From: JAGOEX01 sp964630905
GTDB taxonomy: Bacteria; UBP6; UBA1177
Reading direction: 5' to 3'
Assembly (NCBI GenBank): GCA_964630905.1
Contig: CAZVWR010000006.1
Span: 1-64,000, forward strand
DNA: 64,000 bases
Of the stretch, positions 8,119-17,400 are shown piece by piece. The notes beneath the pieces are model-generated. The model did no database searches. It worked only from the letters and a program-made list of their open reading frames with translations, and was not told the origin of the DNA. The position numbers were made by a program, and so were the translations under genes. Numbering within the stretch: the stretch's first letter is position 1; every line of letters begins with the position of its first letter.

Positions 8119-9014
8119 TCGACTCTGTTACGGCCGTTGTTCTTTGCTTCGTAAAGTTTTTTATCGGCGGCATCAATGAGAGCTGTGGCTGATACTATCT
8201 CAGGTTTATATTCAGCAACACCTGCGCTGATAGTAACTCTTATGGTGTGCTGATTGATAAATACTTCGTTCTGGGCGACCGCAAGACGGATCCTTTCTGT
8301 CGTTAGAACTGCTCCGCTCAAAGGTGTTTCAGGAAGAATTATCACAAACTCCTCCCCGCCGTATCTCGCTATGAAATCAACACTTCTGAAAAATCTTCCG
8401 AAAAGTTTGCTCAGATTTGTCAGAACGGCATCTCCCGCAAGATGGCCGAAAGTGTCATTGACAGGCTTGAAATGATCAATATCAATCATGACAAGTGACA
8501 TTGAATGACCGTATCTTTTGCATCTTGAGAACTCACTCTCGAGTTTGTCGTCAAATGATTTTCTGTTGTATAAGCCTGTGAGTCCATCCTTTATAGAGAA
8601 CTGATAAAGCTGATCGTAATATTCAGCTTCCATGTCGTGGCTTGATATGAATTTGAATATTGTGTTGCCGATCTTCACCCTGTCACCGTTCTCAAGCTTT
8701 TTTATGCCTGAAATTTCATCTTCATTTACATATGTTTTATTTGTACTTCCGAGATCCTCGGCATAGAACTGCTTGTCTTTTTTGAATATTCTCAAATGGT
8801 TGCGGCTCACACTCGGGTCATTGACAATGATGTTGCAGTTGTCACCTCTGCCGATGACTATTGAATCATCGTCGATGTCCCTTCTTTTGCCCAGATTAGC
8901 TCCGTAGATCTCAAGCAGAATGAACCTGTCTTGACTGAAATTGAGATCTTCCCGCTTGGAAAGATCGATGATCTGAGTCGCTTTCTGTGTTTCCTCGTTT
9001 TTCTTGACTGCCAT
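8112..9014 (-). CDS. FHA domain - diguanylate cyclase (GGDEF)
   Basis: A 300-residue cytoplasmic protein. The FHA phosphothreonine-binding domain spans about residues 45-110 (VIGRGDNCNI, SVSRNHLRI, LGSTNKTYVN). A GGDEF domain spans about residues 135-298, with the active motif written RYGGEEF and the inhibitory RxxD site (RSVD) five residues before it, so product inhibition by c-di-GMP is expected. There are no membrane helices. It therefore makes c-di-GMP in response to binding a phosphorylated partner, probably a Ser/Thr-kinase substrate; such FHA-GGDEF fusions are frequent in delta-type proteobacteria. It lies one base after prmA and overlaps the GtrA gene by seven. Confidence 0.95.
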   Translation of the reverse strand: MAVKKNEETQKATQIIDLSKREDLNFSQDRFILLEIYGANLGKRRDIDDDSIVIGRGDNCNIIVNDPSVSRNHLRIFKKDKQFYAEDLGSTNKTYVNEDEISGIKKLENGDRVKIGNTIFKFISSHDMEAEYYDQLYQFSIKDGLTGLYNRKSFDDKLESEFSRCKRYGHSMSLVMIDIDHFKPVNDTFGHLAGDAVLTNLSKLFGRFFRSVDFIARYGGEEFVIILPETPLSGAVLTTERIRLAVAQNEVFINQHTIRVTISAGVAEYKPEIVSATALIDAADKKLYEAKNNGRNRVEC

Positions 9015-9015
9015 T

Positions 9016-9789
9016 TTATCTCCTCTTAAAAACGAATCCTACCCATTCATTTTCCTGAACTTTTTTTATAAGTTCAAAGTTATTCAGACCCATTTTCTGG
9101 ATGAAGTTATCAGATTCAGATTCAAGAATTCCTGAAAGAACAAGCCATTTTGAAGAAAGCCGCTTAAGGTCGTCGGCCAGAAAATAGAGAACAGATGAAA
9201 TTATGTTTGCAACTATAAGTTCACATGGTTTTTCAAACATGAAAAGGGGTTCCCTGCTTATGCTGATGGAACCTACAAGGTCATTATAGACCGCATTTTC
9301 GAAAGCATTTTCGAGCGCATCAGGATCGTTGTCGATCGCTGTAACTTCAAGTTCCGGTTTAATGCGCAGTGATGAAATTGCAAGAATGCCCGATCCGGTT
9401 CCGACATCCATCATCGAATTTACACTGCTATCTTTTTTAAGCACTTCTTCGATCAGACTGATAGAAATTTTCGTTGTTTCGTGGTGACCTGTTCCGAAAC
9501 CGCGTGAAGGATTTATAACGACATTCCCTTCCTTCCTTCTCCATGGCGGAACAACAGTTATCCTGCCGATCGAGACGGGGATAAAGTACTCTCTCCATTT
9601 TTCGACCCAGTCACCTTCAGAAATGACAGTAAGATCGAGATCTTTCAGCATTTTCAGAATGTTATCGTTCTTCTCAAAATAGAGTACCATCACATTTTCC
9701 CTTTCCATGCTTCCGAGGAATCCTTCGATCTGAAAGAAACGCTCAACCGAATAATCTCTCGGGACTACTGCCTGATACCACTGATTCAC
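9016..9789 (-). CDS. prmA: Ribosomal protein L11 methyltransferase
   Basis: 257 residues, somewhat short of E. coli PrmA (293), mainly in the N-terminal substrate-recognition domain. The C-terminal SAM-dependent methyltransferase domain has the family motif GFGTGHHETT followed by motif I MDVGTGSGILA, then TAIDNDPDALENA and the catalytic-loop-like VANIIS. It trimethylates lysines and the N-terminus of ribosomal protein L11. It is the first gene of the operon through the helical hypothetical; the intergenic region of 161 bases behind it separates it from the divergent tRNA locus. Confidence 0.9.
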   Translation of the reverse strand: MNQWYQAVVPRDYSVERFFQIEGFLGSMERENVMVLYFEKNDNILKMLKDLDLTVISEGDWVEKWREYFIPVSIGRITVVPPWRRKEGNVVINPSRGFGTGHHETTKISISLIEEVLKKDSSVNSMMDVGTGSGILAISSLRIKPELEVTAIDNDPDALENAFENAVYNDLVGSISISREPLFMFEKPCELIVANIISSVLYFLADDLKRLSSKWLVLSGILESESDNFIQKMGLNNFELIKKVQENEWVGFVFKRR

Positions 9790-9881
9790 GACTCACCATA
9801 AAACAAATAATTGGATTAATAATAATGATACCTGTCAAAAATGCAAATTAGTTTTTATTCCGGAATGTGATGTAAAAAATG

Positions 9882-9912
9882 TTGACTTTGAGTCATTTTT
9901 AATCATTATACT
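9882..9912 (+). promoter_or_regulatory. Probable sigma-70 promoter of the tRNA/SRP RNA locus
   Basis: TTGACT (9882-9887) and TTATAC/TATACT (9906-9912) are 18-19 bases apart and lie about 40 bases before the first tRNA. No other promoter-like pair stands out before the tRNAs, so this may drive the whole tRNA-tadA run. Confidence 0.5.
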
Positions 9913-9950
9913 TCTGCTTTGCTCTTTTTAACAATTGAGTCTTGTATTGC

Positions 9951-10038
9951 GGAGGAGTGGCCGAGTGGTCGATGGCGGCGGTCTTGAAAACCGTTGACGT
10001 GAGAGCGTCCGTGGGTTCGAATCCTACCTCCTCCGCCA
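9951..10038 (+). tRNA. tRNA-Ser(TGA)
   Basis: 88 nt including encoded CCA. The acceptor stem GGAGGAG pairs with CTCCTCC; the anticodon loop CTTGAAA gives TGA; a long variable arm and the GGTTCGAATCC T-arm fit a class II serine tRNA. It reads UCA, and by wobble other UCN codons. Confidence 0.97.
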
Positions 10039-10055
10039 TTATTTTTTGTGTTTGC

Positions 10056-10147
<92 letters not shown>

Positions 10148-10160
10148 TTTTTTTTTGAGT

Positions 10161-10237
10161 GTGCCCATAGCTCAACTGGATAGAGCGTCTGGCTACGGAC
10201 CAGGAGGCTGGGGGTTCGAATCCTCCTGGGCACGCCA
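10161..10237 (+). tRNA. tRNA-Arg(ACG)
   Basis: 77 nt with encoded CCA. Acceptor stem GTGCCCA/TGGGCAC, anticodon loop CTACGGA (ACG), short variable loop. A34 must be deaminated to inosine to read CGU/CGC/CGA; the enzyme for this, TadA, is encoded 12 bases downstream. Confidence 0.97.
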
Positions 10238-10249
10238 CGGTCTTTCAGG

Positions 10250-10747
10250 ATGGAAAGAGAAATCAGTTATATGAAACAGGCACTTGAACTTGCTCAGGAA
10301 GCAGGTCTGCAGGGAGAAGTTCCTGTAGGTGCTGTAGTGGTCTTTGAAAATAGAGTGATCGGAAAAGGATATAACAGGAGAGAATCGACCAATTCTCCAT
10401 TGTCCCATGCAGAGATCGAGGCTATTCTTGAAGCTTCAGAAAACATCGGAAGCTGGAGACTTGAAGATTGTGAGCTTTATGTAACACTTGAGCCGTGCAT
10501 CATGTGCAGCGGTGCAATTCTCCAGTCAAGGATCAAAAGAGTTGTTTTCGGCCCCAGAGACCCGAAAGCTGGAGCTGTCAGATCTCTTTACAATCTCCTT
10601 GAGGATAAAAGGTTGAATCATAGAGTTGAAGTGGTAGAAGGAGTTTTGTCTGATGAATGTTCTTCAATACTTACCGGTTTTTTCAAAGATATAAGAAGCC
10701 GTCAGAAGAACGCAGTGTTAAAGACAGAGCAGAATAATGACTTTTAA
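10250..10747 (+). CDS. tadA: tRNA-specific adenosine deaminase (A34 to I34)
   Basis: 165 residues, normal length. Zinc-dependent cytidine-deaminase fold with HAE (His53, Glu55 as proton shuttle) and PCIMC (Cys83, Cys86 as zinc ligands); EVPVGAVVV at residues 23-31 and the RVVFGPRDPKAGA segment are TadA hallmarks. It deaminates the wobble adenosine of tRNA-Arg(ACG), which is encoded only 12 bases upstream. Its stop is two bases from the next tRNA. The gene is thus embedded between tRNAs in one transcript, and the 5' leader left after tRNA 3' processing would be extremely short, with only a weak CAGG before the ATG. Confidence 0.96.
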   Translation: MEREISYMKQALELAQEAGLQGEVPVGAVVVFENRVIGKGYNRRESTNSPLSHAEIEAILEASENIGSWRLEDCELYVTLEPCIMCSGAILQSRIKRVVFGPRDPKAGAVRSLYNLLEDKRLNHRVEVVEGVLSDECSSILTGFFKDIRSRQKNAVLKTEQNNDF

Positions 10748-10749
10748 GC

Positions 10750-10841
10750 GGAGAGATGTCCGAGTGGTTGAAGGAGCCTGACTCGAAATCAGGTGCGCTC
10801 TTTACGGGGTGCCTGGGGTTCGAATCCCTATCTCTCCGCCA
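10750..10841 (+). tRNA. tRNA-Ser(CGA)
   Basis: 92 nt with encoded CCA. Acceptor stem GGAGAGA/TCTCTCC, anticodon loop CTCGAAA (CGA), long variable arm. It reads UCG and begins two bases after the tadA stop codon. Confidence 0.97.
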
Positions 10842-10865
10842 TATTTTCTTTTCGATCTTTTAAAC

Positions 10866-10956
<91 letters not shown>

Positions 10957-10969
10957 TTTTTTTTATTAT

Positions 10970-11062
10970 GGCCGGGTACTGTACAACAAGCCCCGCAAAC
11001 CCCGTCAGGTCCGAAAGGAAGCAGCGGTAGCGGATCGTTTGTGTGTTGCAGTTTTCCCGGCC
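10970..11062 (+). ncRNA. ffs: Signal recognition particle RNA, small (4.5S) type
   Basis: A roughly 93-nt hairpin closed by GGCCGGG/CCCGGCC. The apical loop region contains the universally conserved GTCAGGTCCGAAAGGAAGCA (11004-11023), the Ffh M-domain binding site with the GGAA tetraloop type. No Alu domain is present, so this is the short Gram-negative form. It lies 13 bases after the last serine tRNA and may be part of the same transcript. A short T-run follows the closing stem. Confidence 0.95.
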
Positions 11063-11115
11063 TTCATTTTTTAAGGTTATTTTCAGAAAAATGACACTCG
11101 AGTTCACTTTTTGCA

Positions 11116-11143
11116 TTGACTAAATCAGTAAAATTGTTAGAAT
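11116..11143 (+). promoter_or_regulatory. Possible sigma-70 promoter of the metallophosphoesterase gene
   Basis: TTGACT (11116-11121) and TAGAAT (11138-11143) with a 16-base spacer, about 30 bases before the chosen ATG. Confidence 0.45.
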
Positions 11144-11174
11144 TCTGTTGATTGTGTGTTATTGGAGAGAAAAT

Positions 11175-13499
11175 ATGGTTAAATTTCTTAACATTCGAGT
11201 GGGATTCAGAGTTTTGACAGTCGCAGTTGTTTTTTTTGTTTCTGCATCTCTAAGCGGCGAATCTTTTGTTTCAATACAGGGTTATCCTCAGGAAAGATCT
11301 GAAGTTCCCGATTATCAGTTCCAGACACAGACAACCATGGTGCTTAACCAGACGATAGACAGGATCCTTTATCCGGTTATCGGTTTTCCGGCAATGGTCA
11401 CAGCGGCTGATCCCGAAATGTCCTTCATAATCCGGTCTGAGAATATTCCTGAAATAGATAACATCAGGATAGTTCGCGAAATAGGTGGCAATGTTAAAGA
11501 ATTTCAGGATCTTATCCCTTATTCCATTGAGCAGTGCGGATCTGGTCTTTATAAAGTCAAGATGATAGTTCCGGTAATTCTTCCAAGTGTAAGATATGAC
11601 TTGAGCGTTAAACTTAAAGGCGAAGAATTTCCAATTATATCAAGGAATTCTGTGTTCTTTTCTGAATTTGATGCGTCCACGAAATTTTTTATCTGGGCCG
11701 ATCCGCAGATAGAGGACCTGCAATCAAAAATGGCTGGAGATCTCAATTACAATTCGGGGGAATATCCTTACAAAAGCGATTCGATCCTCGATTTTTCCAG
11801 GCAGGAGGGGATCATAAAAACCACCATATCGAACCTTAACATGGGTGACCGCCATTTTGTTACAATGCTTGGTGACATAGTTTTCGGGATTAATTATCAG
11901 AGAGAATATGAAGACATTCTTTCACTCATTGTCAATCTTGAAATTCCGTTTTTCCCGGTTCCGGGCAATCATGACGGGTATGCGAAGTTCACTGAACAGA
12001 ACAACCTTTTCTCGCCGCTTGACTGGGATGGTTTGCAGTACTGGACGAAATTTGTGGGTCCGCTTCACTATGCGTTCAATTTTAACGGGCAGACATTTCT
12101 GATGCTTAATACTTATGACGGAACTCCGCAAAGAAGGGCGGCAGGCGATGCTCTCGGAATTGGTGATAATGCGGCGGTGCCGGTCAGCAACTGGGGCGGA
12201 TTCCTTACCGACAGGTCTCTTAGCTGGATAGAGATAATGATGGATGACTATGATGTTTTCGGCCTTTTCAGCCACATGCTGCCTCTTGGACAGAATGCGA
12301 CAGGTCTATATCATCCGATGAGAAAATTCCCGAAAGATTCTATAAAATATAAAGAAAATCAGGAATGGAATATTGAAACTTCAGAATGGGACAGCGACCT
12401 GACTGATCTTATATTCAACGAAACAGATAAGATTAATACAGGTGTCAAGACCGCTGAATATATGACAAAGCAGTCTCCGTCCCCGATATATTTTTCAGGG
12501 CATACCCATCAGGATAGAATATATCTTTTTGAAAAAGGGGAAGAACTTGTTCCTGAAAGCGGAGTTTTTGCTGCTGATGACATGGAATTTATAATGACTA
12601 CAACTGCCGCTACAAGTGGTCAACTATATTGGGGATTCAGGAAAGTTGATGTCGGTGTGACGGGGGATGTTTCCTATAATTATACCTGCGGCAGAGGTGT
12701 AAACTGTATGCCCAGCAGTGAAACGGAAAAAGGTTTTCAGTCAGTTCCGGCAGGGAATATGTGGGTGACATACACATGGAACTCTTTTGGAAATGATAAT
12801 GAATCGATCTTCACGGGCGGAGACGGATTTTCAGACACGGTAAATGCAGAGGTTATGAATTATCTGCCGACAGAGGAGCCGGTGACTTTGAGATTTTTTA
12901 TGCCGGCAGGTAAAAGTTATAAGATCGAAAATCCTAAGTTCCATATATCAAATGCGGCTGTTTCAAAGGATATGACAACTCTTATCCTGACAGTGAAGGG
13001 AAGTGTTGCCGCCGGTTCGGAAATGGATAAATTCCTTGCGAAGGATTTTTCAAGGAAAGTTGAATTTGTAACAGTTACCCCGTCCACTGCGACAGCTGTT
13101 GAGCCGCAGATCGAATATCCGCAGACAATTTTTGAAGATGAGCCGCTAAGTGCTGAAGTTAAGAACGGTGATGATTTCCTTTCACTTGTCTGGATAAGGA
13201 ACAAGATCGAGTTTGCACAGGGCGAGACCTTTTCTGTAAAGTTTGATAACTATCAGGATGTTGAGACGATCTTCCTTATTTATATTGATAAAAGCGGGGT
13301 TCACGGCACAGCACTCTTTAAAACTGATATTCAGAAGCGTCCTGAAGAAGAACCCGATGAAGAAGTATCTGAAGAAATTGAAGAAACCGCTGATCCCGAT
13401 GTGACAGAAATTAATGAAATTCAGGAAGATTCCGATGAAGATTCCAACACAGAAGAACCAAAAAAGAAAAAGTCCGGCTGTTCAGTCACTGTGATTTAG
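11175..13499 (+). CDS. Secreted calcineurin-like metallophosphoesterase with C-terminal Cys tail
   Basis: About 774 residues from the ATG at 11175, chosen because GGAGAG sits six bases upstream; a TTG at 11148 is also possible. A cleavable signal peptide (hydrophobic core VLTVAVVFFVSAS, no lipobox) exports it. Metallophosphoesterase motifs are in order: IWADPQIEDL, MLGDIVFG, PVPGNHDGYA, LFSHM and FSGHTHQDRI, so both metal sites look complete. A beta-rich region follows, then an acidic Glu/Asp-rich linker of about 45 residues, and the chain ends KKKKSGCSVTVI. The tail resembles those of two other secreted proteins here (ends at 40873 and 54141). The substrate is unknown; phosphodiester or nucleotide hydrolysis outside the cytoplasm is inferred. 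Confidence 0.85.
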   Translation: MVKFLNIRVGFRVLTVAVVFFVSASLSGESFVSIQGYPQERSEVPDYQFQTQTTMVLNQTIDRILYPVIGFPAMVTAADPEMSFIIRSENIPEIDNIRIVREIGGNVKEFQDLIPYSIEQCGSGLYKVKMIVPVILPSVRYDLSVKLKGEEFPIISRNSVFFSEFDASTKFFIWADPQIEDLQSKMAGDLNYNSGEYPYKSDSILDFSRQEGIIKTTISNLNMGDRHFVTMLGDIVFGINYQREYEDILSLIVNLEIPFFPVPGNHDGYAKFTEQNNLFSPLDWDGLQYWTKFVGPLHYAFNFNGQTFLMLNTYDGTPQRRAAGDALGIGDNAAVPVSNWGGFLTDRSLSWIEIMMDDYDVFGLFSHMLPLGQNATGLYHPMRKFPKDSIKYKENQEWNIETSEWDSDLTDLIFNETDKINTGVKTAEYMTKQSPSPIYFSGHTHQDRIYLFEKGEELVPESGVFAADDMEFIMTTTAATSGQLYWGFRKVDVGVTGDVSYNYTCGRGVNCMPSSETEKGFQSVPAGNMWVTYTWNSFGNDNESIFTGGDGFSDTVNAEVMNYLPTEEPVTLRFFMPAGKSYKIENPKFHISNAAVSKDMTTLILTVKGSVAAGSEMDKFLAKDFSRKVEFVTVTPSTATAVEPQIEYPQTIFEDEPLSAEVKNGDDFLSLVWIRNKIEFAQGETFSVKFDNYQDVETIFLIYIDKSGVHGTALFKTDIQKRPEEEPDEEVSEEIEETADPDVTEINEIQEDSDEDSNTEEPKKKKSGCSVTVI

Positions 13500-13531
13500 A
13501 TTAAGAATATTACCCATTCCTGTCAAAACAT

Positions 13532-13565
13532 AAAAACACGAAAATTGCAAAAAAACGGTGTTTTT
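13532..13565 (+). terminator. Possible intrinsic terminator
   Basis: AAAAACAC (13532-13539) pairs with GTGTTTTT (13558-13565) around an 18-base loop and ends in a T-run; it sits 33 bases after the metallophosphoesterase stop. The stem is A/T-rich and therefore weak. Confidence 0.4.
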
Positions 13566-13603
13566 GTATCATCATTTTAATTAACTGTTTTTTGGAGATG
13601 ATC

Positions 13604-14404
13604 ATGAAAGCGGCAATTATTCAAAACAATCCTGTATGGGGCGAAAAAAGCAGCAATATTAATGATTTGATAGAACTGATGGAAAAAGAGAAGGCAGATA
13701 TTTATATCCTTCCCGAAATGGCTTACACCGGATATCAGATCACTTCAAAAGAGGAGGCGGAAACCCTTGCCGACTCGGTTGATTCAGAAAATATCGGCCG
13801 TTTTGTGAGTTGGTCAAAAGAACATGACAGTGCAGTTATTCTCGGCTTTCCGGAAAAAGCGTCTGACGGTCATATTTATAACTCAAGTGTAATGATCACT
13901 CCGGAAGGGGAAGTGCACATTTACAGAAAAACACACCTTTTTTATAAGGAGAAGCTTTTTTTTGCTCCCGGCAACACAGGATTTGATGTGTTTGAGTGGA
14001 GAGGAGTTAAAATCGGGCTTGCAATATGCTTTGACTGGTATTTTTCTGAAAGTTTCAGAACACTTGCGTTAATCGGGGCGGACATTATAGCACATTGCTC
14101 AAACCTTGTTATGCCTCACTGCCAGACAGTTGACTATGCCAGAGCAATTGAAAACAGAGTTTTTATTGCAACGGCAAACCGCATCGGATCTGAAGAAAGA
14201 GACGGCGAAAAACTCACTTTTACTGGTCAGAGCGTTCTTGTTTCACCCAAAGGAGAATATCTTATAAAAGCTCCGGCTGAAGAAACAGGGTGTTTTACGG
14301 CTCAAATTGATGTTGCAATGTCCCGCAATAAAAAAATTAATGAATTCAATGATGTAATTGCAGATAGAAGAGAGCTGTTCTATTGGGATCATCCTGTGAA
14401 ATGA
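13604..14404 (+). CDS. Carbon-nitrogen hydrolase (nitrilase superfamily)
   Basis: 266 residues from the ATG at 13604, which follows GGAG by six bases; a TTG at 13592 would place that site inside the gene. The catalytic triad is visible: Glu38 in LPEMAYTGYQ, Lys109 in YRKTHLFYKE, and Cys142 in GLAICFDWYF. The single-domain length and motif spelling fit the omega-amidase / N-carbamoylputrescine amidase / predicted amidohydrolase branches. The exact amide substrate cannot be read. It is cytoplasmic, with no signal peptide. It converges on the alpha-2-macroglobulin gene with 15 bases between stops. Confidence 0.88.
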   Translation: MKAAIIQNNPVWGEKSSNINDLIELMEKEKADIYILPEMAYTGYQITSKEEAETLADSVDSENIGRFVSWSKEHDSAVILGFPEKASDGHIYNSSVMITPEGEVHIYRKTHLFYKEKLFFAPGNTGFDVFEWRGVKIGLAICFDWYFSESFRTLALIGADIIAHCSNLVMPHCQTVDYARAIENRVFIATANRIGSEERDGEKLTFTGQSVLVSPKGEYLIKAPAEETGCFTAQIDVAMSRNKKINEFNDVIADRRELFYWDHPVK

Positions 14405-14419
14405 TCTGATAACGGGAGT

Positions 14420-17400
14420 TTATTCAATAACAGTCAGTTTTTGTGACTGGTCGTTATGTTTCTGTTCGGGGTTGTAGTATGGGTTGACTGATGATTCGCC
14501 GGTCGCCCCTTCCATCGGATAGTCTGCAAGAAGTTCAAAATTGAATGTAGCGGTCGCGCCGTTTGCGATGTGGTTGATGTAGAGTATCACCTGTCTTGGT
14601 GTGGTTTCATATTTCTGGAGATATGTTCCTGCTTCAACAGCGGTATCAAGCTGTGCCGGAATAAGTGTGAATCCCGGTGCGATACCGATGCTTGCAAGGA
14701 CCATGCTCACTCCGGCGTCACTTACATTTTTAACTGTGACTGTGACTCCGACTGTATCGTTCACATTCAGAGAGGTCTTGTCATAGTTGACATCAATCGT
14801 GAGCGGACCTGTTGAAGTGTCATCTTCACCCGGAATGTACCATGTTGCGGTTGCCTGATACATCATGCTTCCTTCACCTGTGAAATTGATCTCGATATTG
14901 TTCTCACCGTAAACAAGGTGCTCTTTGAAATCGATCAGACGGAGCACATCAGAGTTTTCAGGAGTGATGACTATTGTGGTTTCAGGTGAACCGTTAGCAC
15001 TCACTTTTACAGTCGCGTCAGCTTCTGAAGTGCCGTTGTTGAGCGATTCGATCATGAATCTCAATGCAAGGATAGTTCCCTGAGTCGTTGACCAGTTGCC
15101 GAAAGAATCCTTCTGTCTTACAAGCCAGTTAAGTATCTGACCTGCAACATCTGAATATCCGCCTTTGTCAAGAAGGAGAAGTCCTATAAGAGCGGTCGTT
15201 TCAAGATTTGCTCCATCGCCACTGCTGTAAGTCTCTGTATTTACAGTCTGTTCCCAGTGTGCTCCACCTTCTTCATCTTCGATTTTCTTGTCGAGGATGT
15301 CGCTGATGAGCTTATTTATGACAGTTGCACTTCCACCATTTTTTACAAGTGCGATAGCGGTCATTGCCATTGAATATGTGTCTTCAGCTTTTGAAGCGTT
15401 GTTTTCAAGATATTTCACAGCGTTCTTTCTTGCAGTTTCCTCTTTGTCAGCCCTTGAAAGTGCCCATGCTCCATAAGCTGTTGTTCTTAAAAGTGAATTC
15501 TCAAAATTATTTATCGCCCCTTCAGCAATTCCGCCGCTAGTAGGAATAAATGACCCGTCAGAGTTCTGTTTTGAAGCCATCCATGCCGCAGTTCTTGTGA
15601 TAATGGCAGGATCGACCTCGTGGACTGCGCTCATGTCAACAAATTCAAGAAGTCCGTAAGCAGTGAGAACAAAATGGGCAGGTTCAGCACCGAACCATTC
15701 AAATCCGCCGCCAGTGACTTCATAAGTGAGAAGCCGCTGATAACCCTGAGTTATGAAATCCCTTGCCTTAAGCTCGATCTCAGGGGTCAGGGTATCCGTT
15801 GCGATCATGTACTGAAGCACAAGAATGTTCGGATATGTAGCAGATGAAGTCTGTTCAAAACAGCCGTAAGGCATCTGGAACATCGAATCAAGCCCTTCAA
15901 CAGCCTGAGACATGATGCCGGGATAGATTTTAACAAAAAGTTCAGCACTGTCAGCGATCGCATTTTCAGGAATTGTGATCGTAATGCTCTTGTTTCCGTT
16001 CAGCAGTGCACTTTCCGATTTGTCAGCCATTATTCCGTCAGGTTTTACGGTGACACTTCTTTTCACAGCGTCTGACATTTTTGAACCGTGTGCGAATACT
16101 GTGAGAGAGTGTTTTCCTATTTTAAGAACTTTTATCGGGAAATATGCGGCTGAAACCGAATTTGCCGGAACTGTCACTTCAATCGCGGATGAGCCTGTCA
16201 TTTCAAACCACTCCTCAGAATCGGCTTCAAGAGTAATTTTCTGAGATTCATTAAGGTAATTGTAAATTCCGACAGGAACAGCAACTTCATCGTTTTGCGT
16301 AAGGAAAACAGGGAAATCAATGTCAACGAAGAAATCCTGGAAAACTCTTATGCTGTCAAGAGAACTGCCAAGACCGCCGTTCAAGCTGTTGGCAAGAGAT
16401 GTAACTCTCCATGTGGTAATTGAGTCAGCCATCAGCACTTCAAGTTCAGCGACGCCCTTTTCATCAGTAATGAGCTGAGGATTGTAGTAAAGCGTTTCAG
16501 GGAACCATTCACGAACTTTAACTTTTGCATTCGGTTCACCGCCGGTATCCCCTGAATCACCGCTGTCTCCGTTATCTTCAGGATCCCCGCCCGTTGCCGC
16601 TTCATCGCTTACCTCACCGTTATCCATTTCGCCCCATTGTGCTTCACAGACCTTTATTTCCATTGTGATGTCGTCTTTTGTTCCTGCTGTTTCATCAGGT
16701 CCTGCCGAGATCAGAGTTGCAAGAGCTTTTTCGTAATCTGCGGTTCCGGGAGTTCCCGACATGATGTTGTCCCACGGGTCGGTGTTTTCAGGTTTTGCGA
16801 GTATTTTATCAAGTTCTTCCTCAGAGATCGCTCCGTTTGTGCAGTCAGAAGTTTCGCCGTTATCAAGAGCTTTAAAAATTGCATCAGCTTTTGCTTTTGC
16901 CGCCGCCGTAGAAGCTGAAAGATATGCGTTTTCAGATTGGGAGTAGTCATCCGCCGCAACGCCGTGGCTTAAATTGCCCGCATTTCCTGCAAAGAACGCA
17001 TCGGCTTTCTTTTCAATCTCTTCTGCCTGTTCTTCATCTTCAACAGGGGTTACGATCTCTTCATAACTTGTGCCGTAGATCGCATAAGTCGATTCCATCA
17101 CAGAACTTTCGATGTTGAAATATGTCTGTTCCATTCCCGGAATGAAATCCATCACATGGAAGACGGCTTCATCAACCATTGCAACTCCGAGTGCCGCAAC
17201 GACCGGTTTACCTTCAGCATCTTTTATTTTGAACTGCGCTTTTGCCGTTTCTCTAGGCTTATATTCTTCTTTATCAGTAGAGAATTCGATATTGAGCGAA
17301 CTTGATCTTCTTACATACACTCCCTTGGAGGAACGGATGATATTTCCTTCTTTTGTAAGGTAATAAGCAAGAATTTCAACAGGTCCGTGCATCGTTTCAT

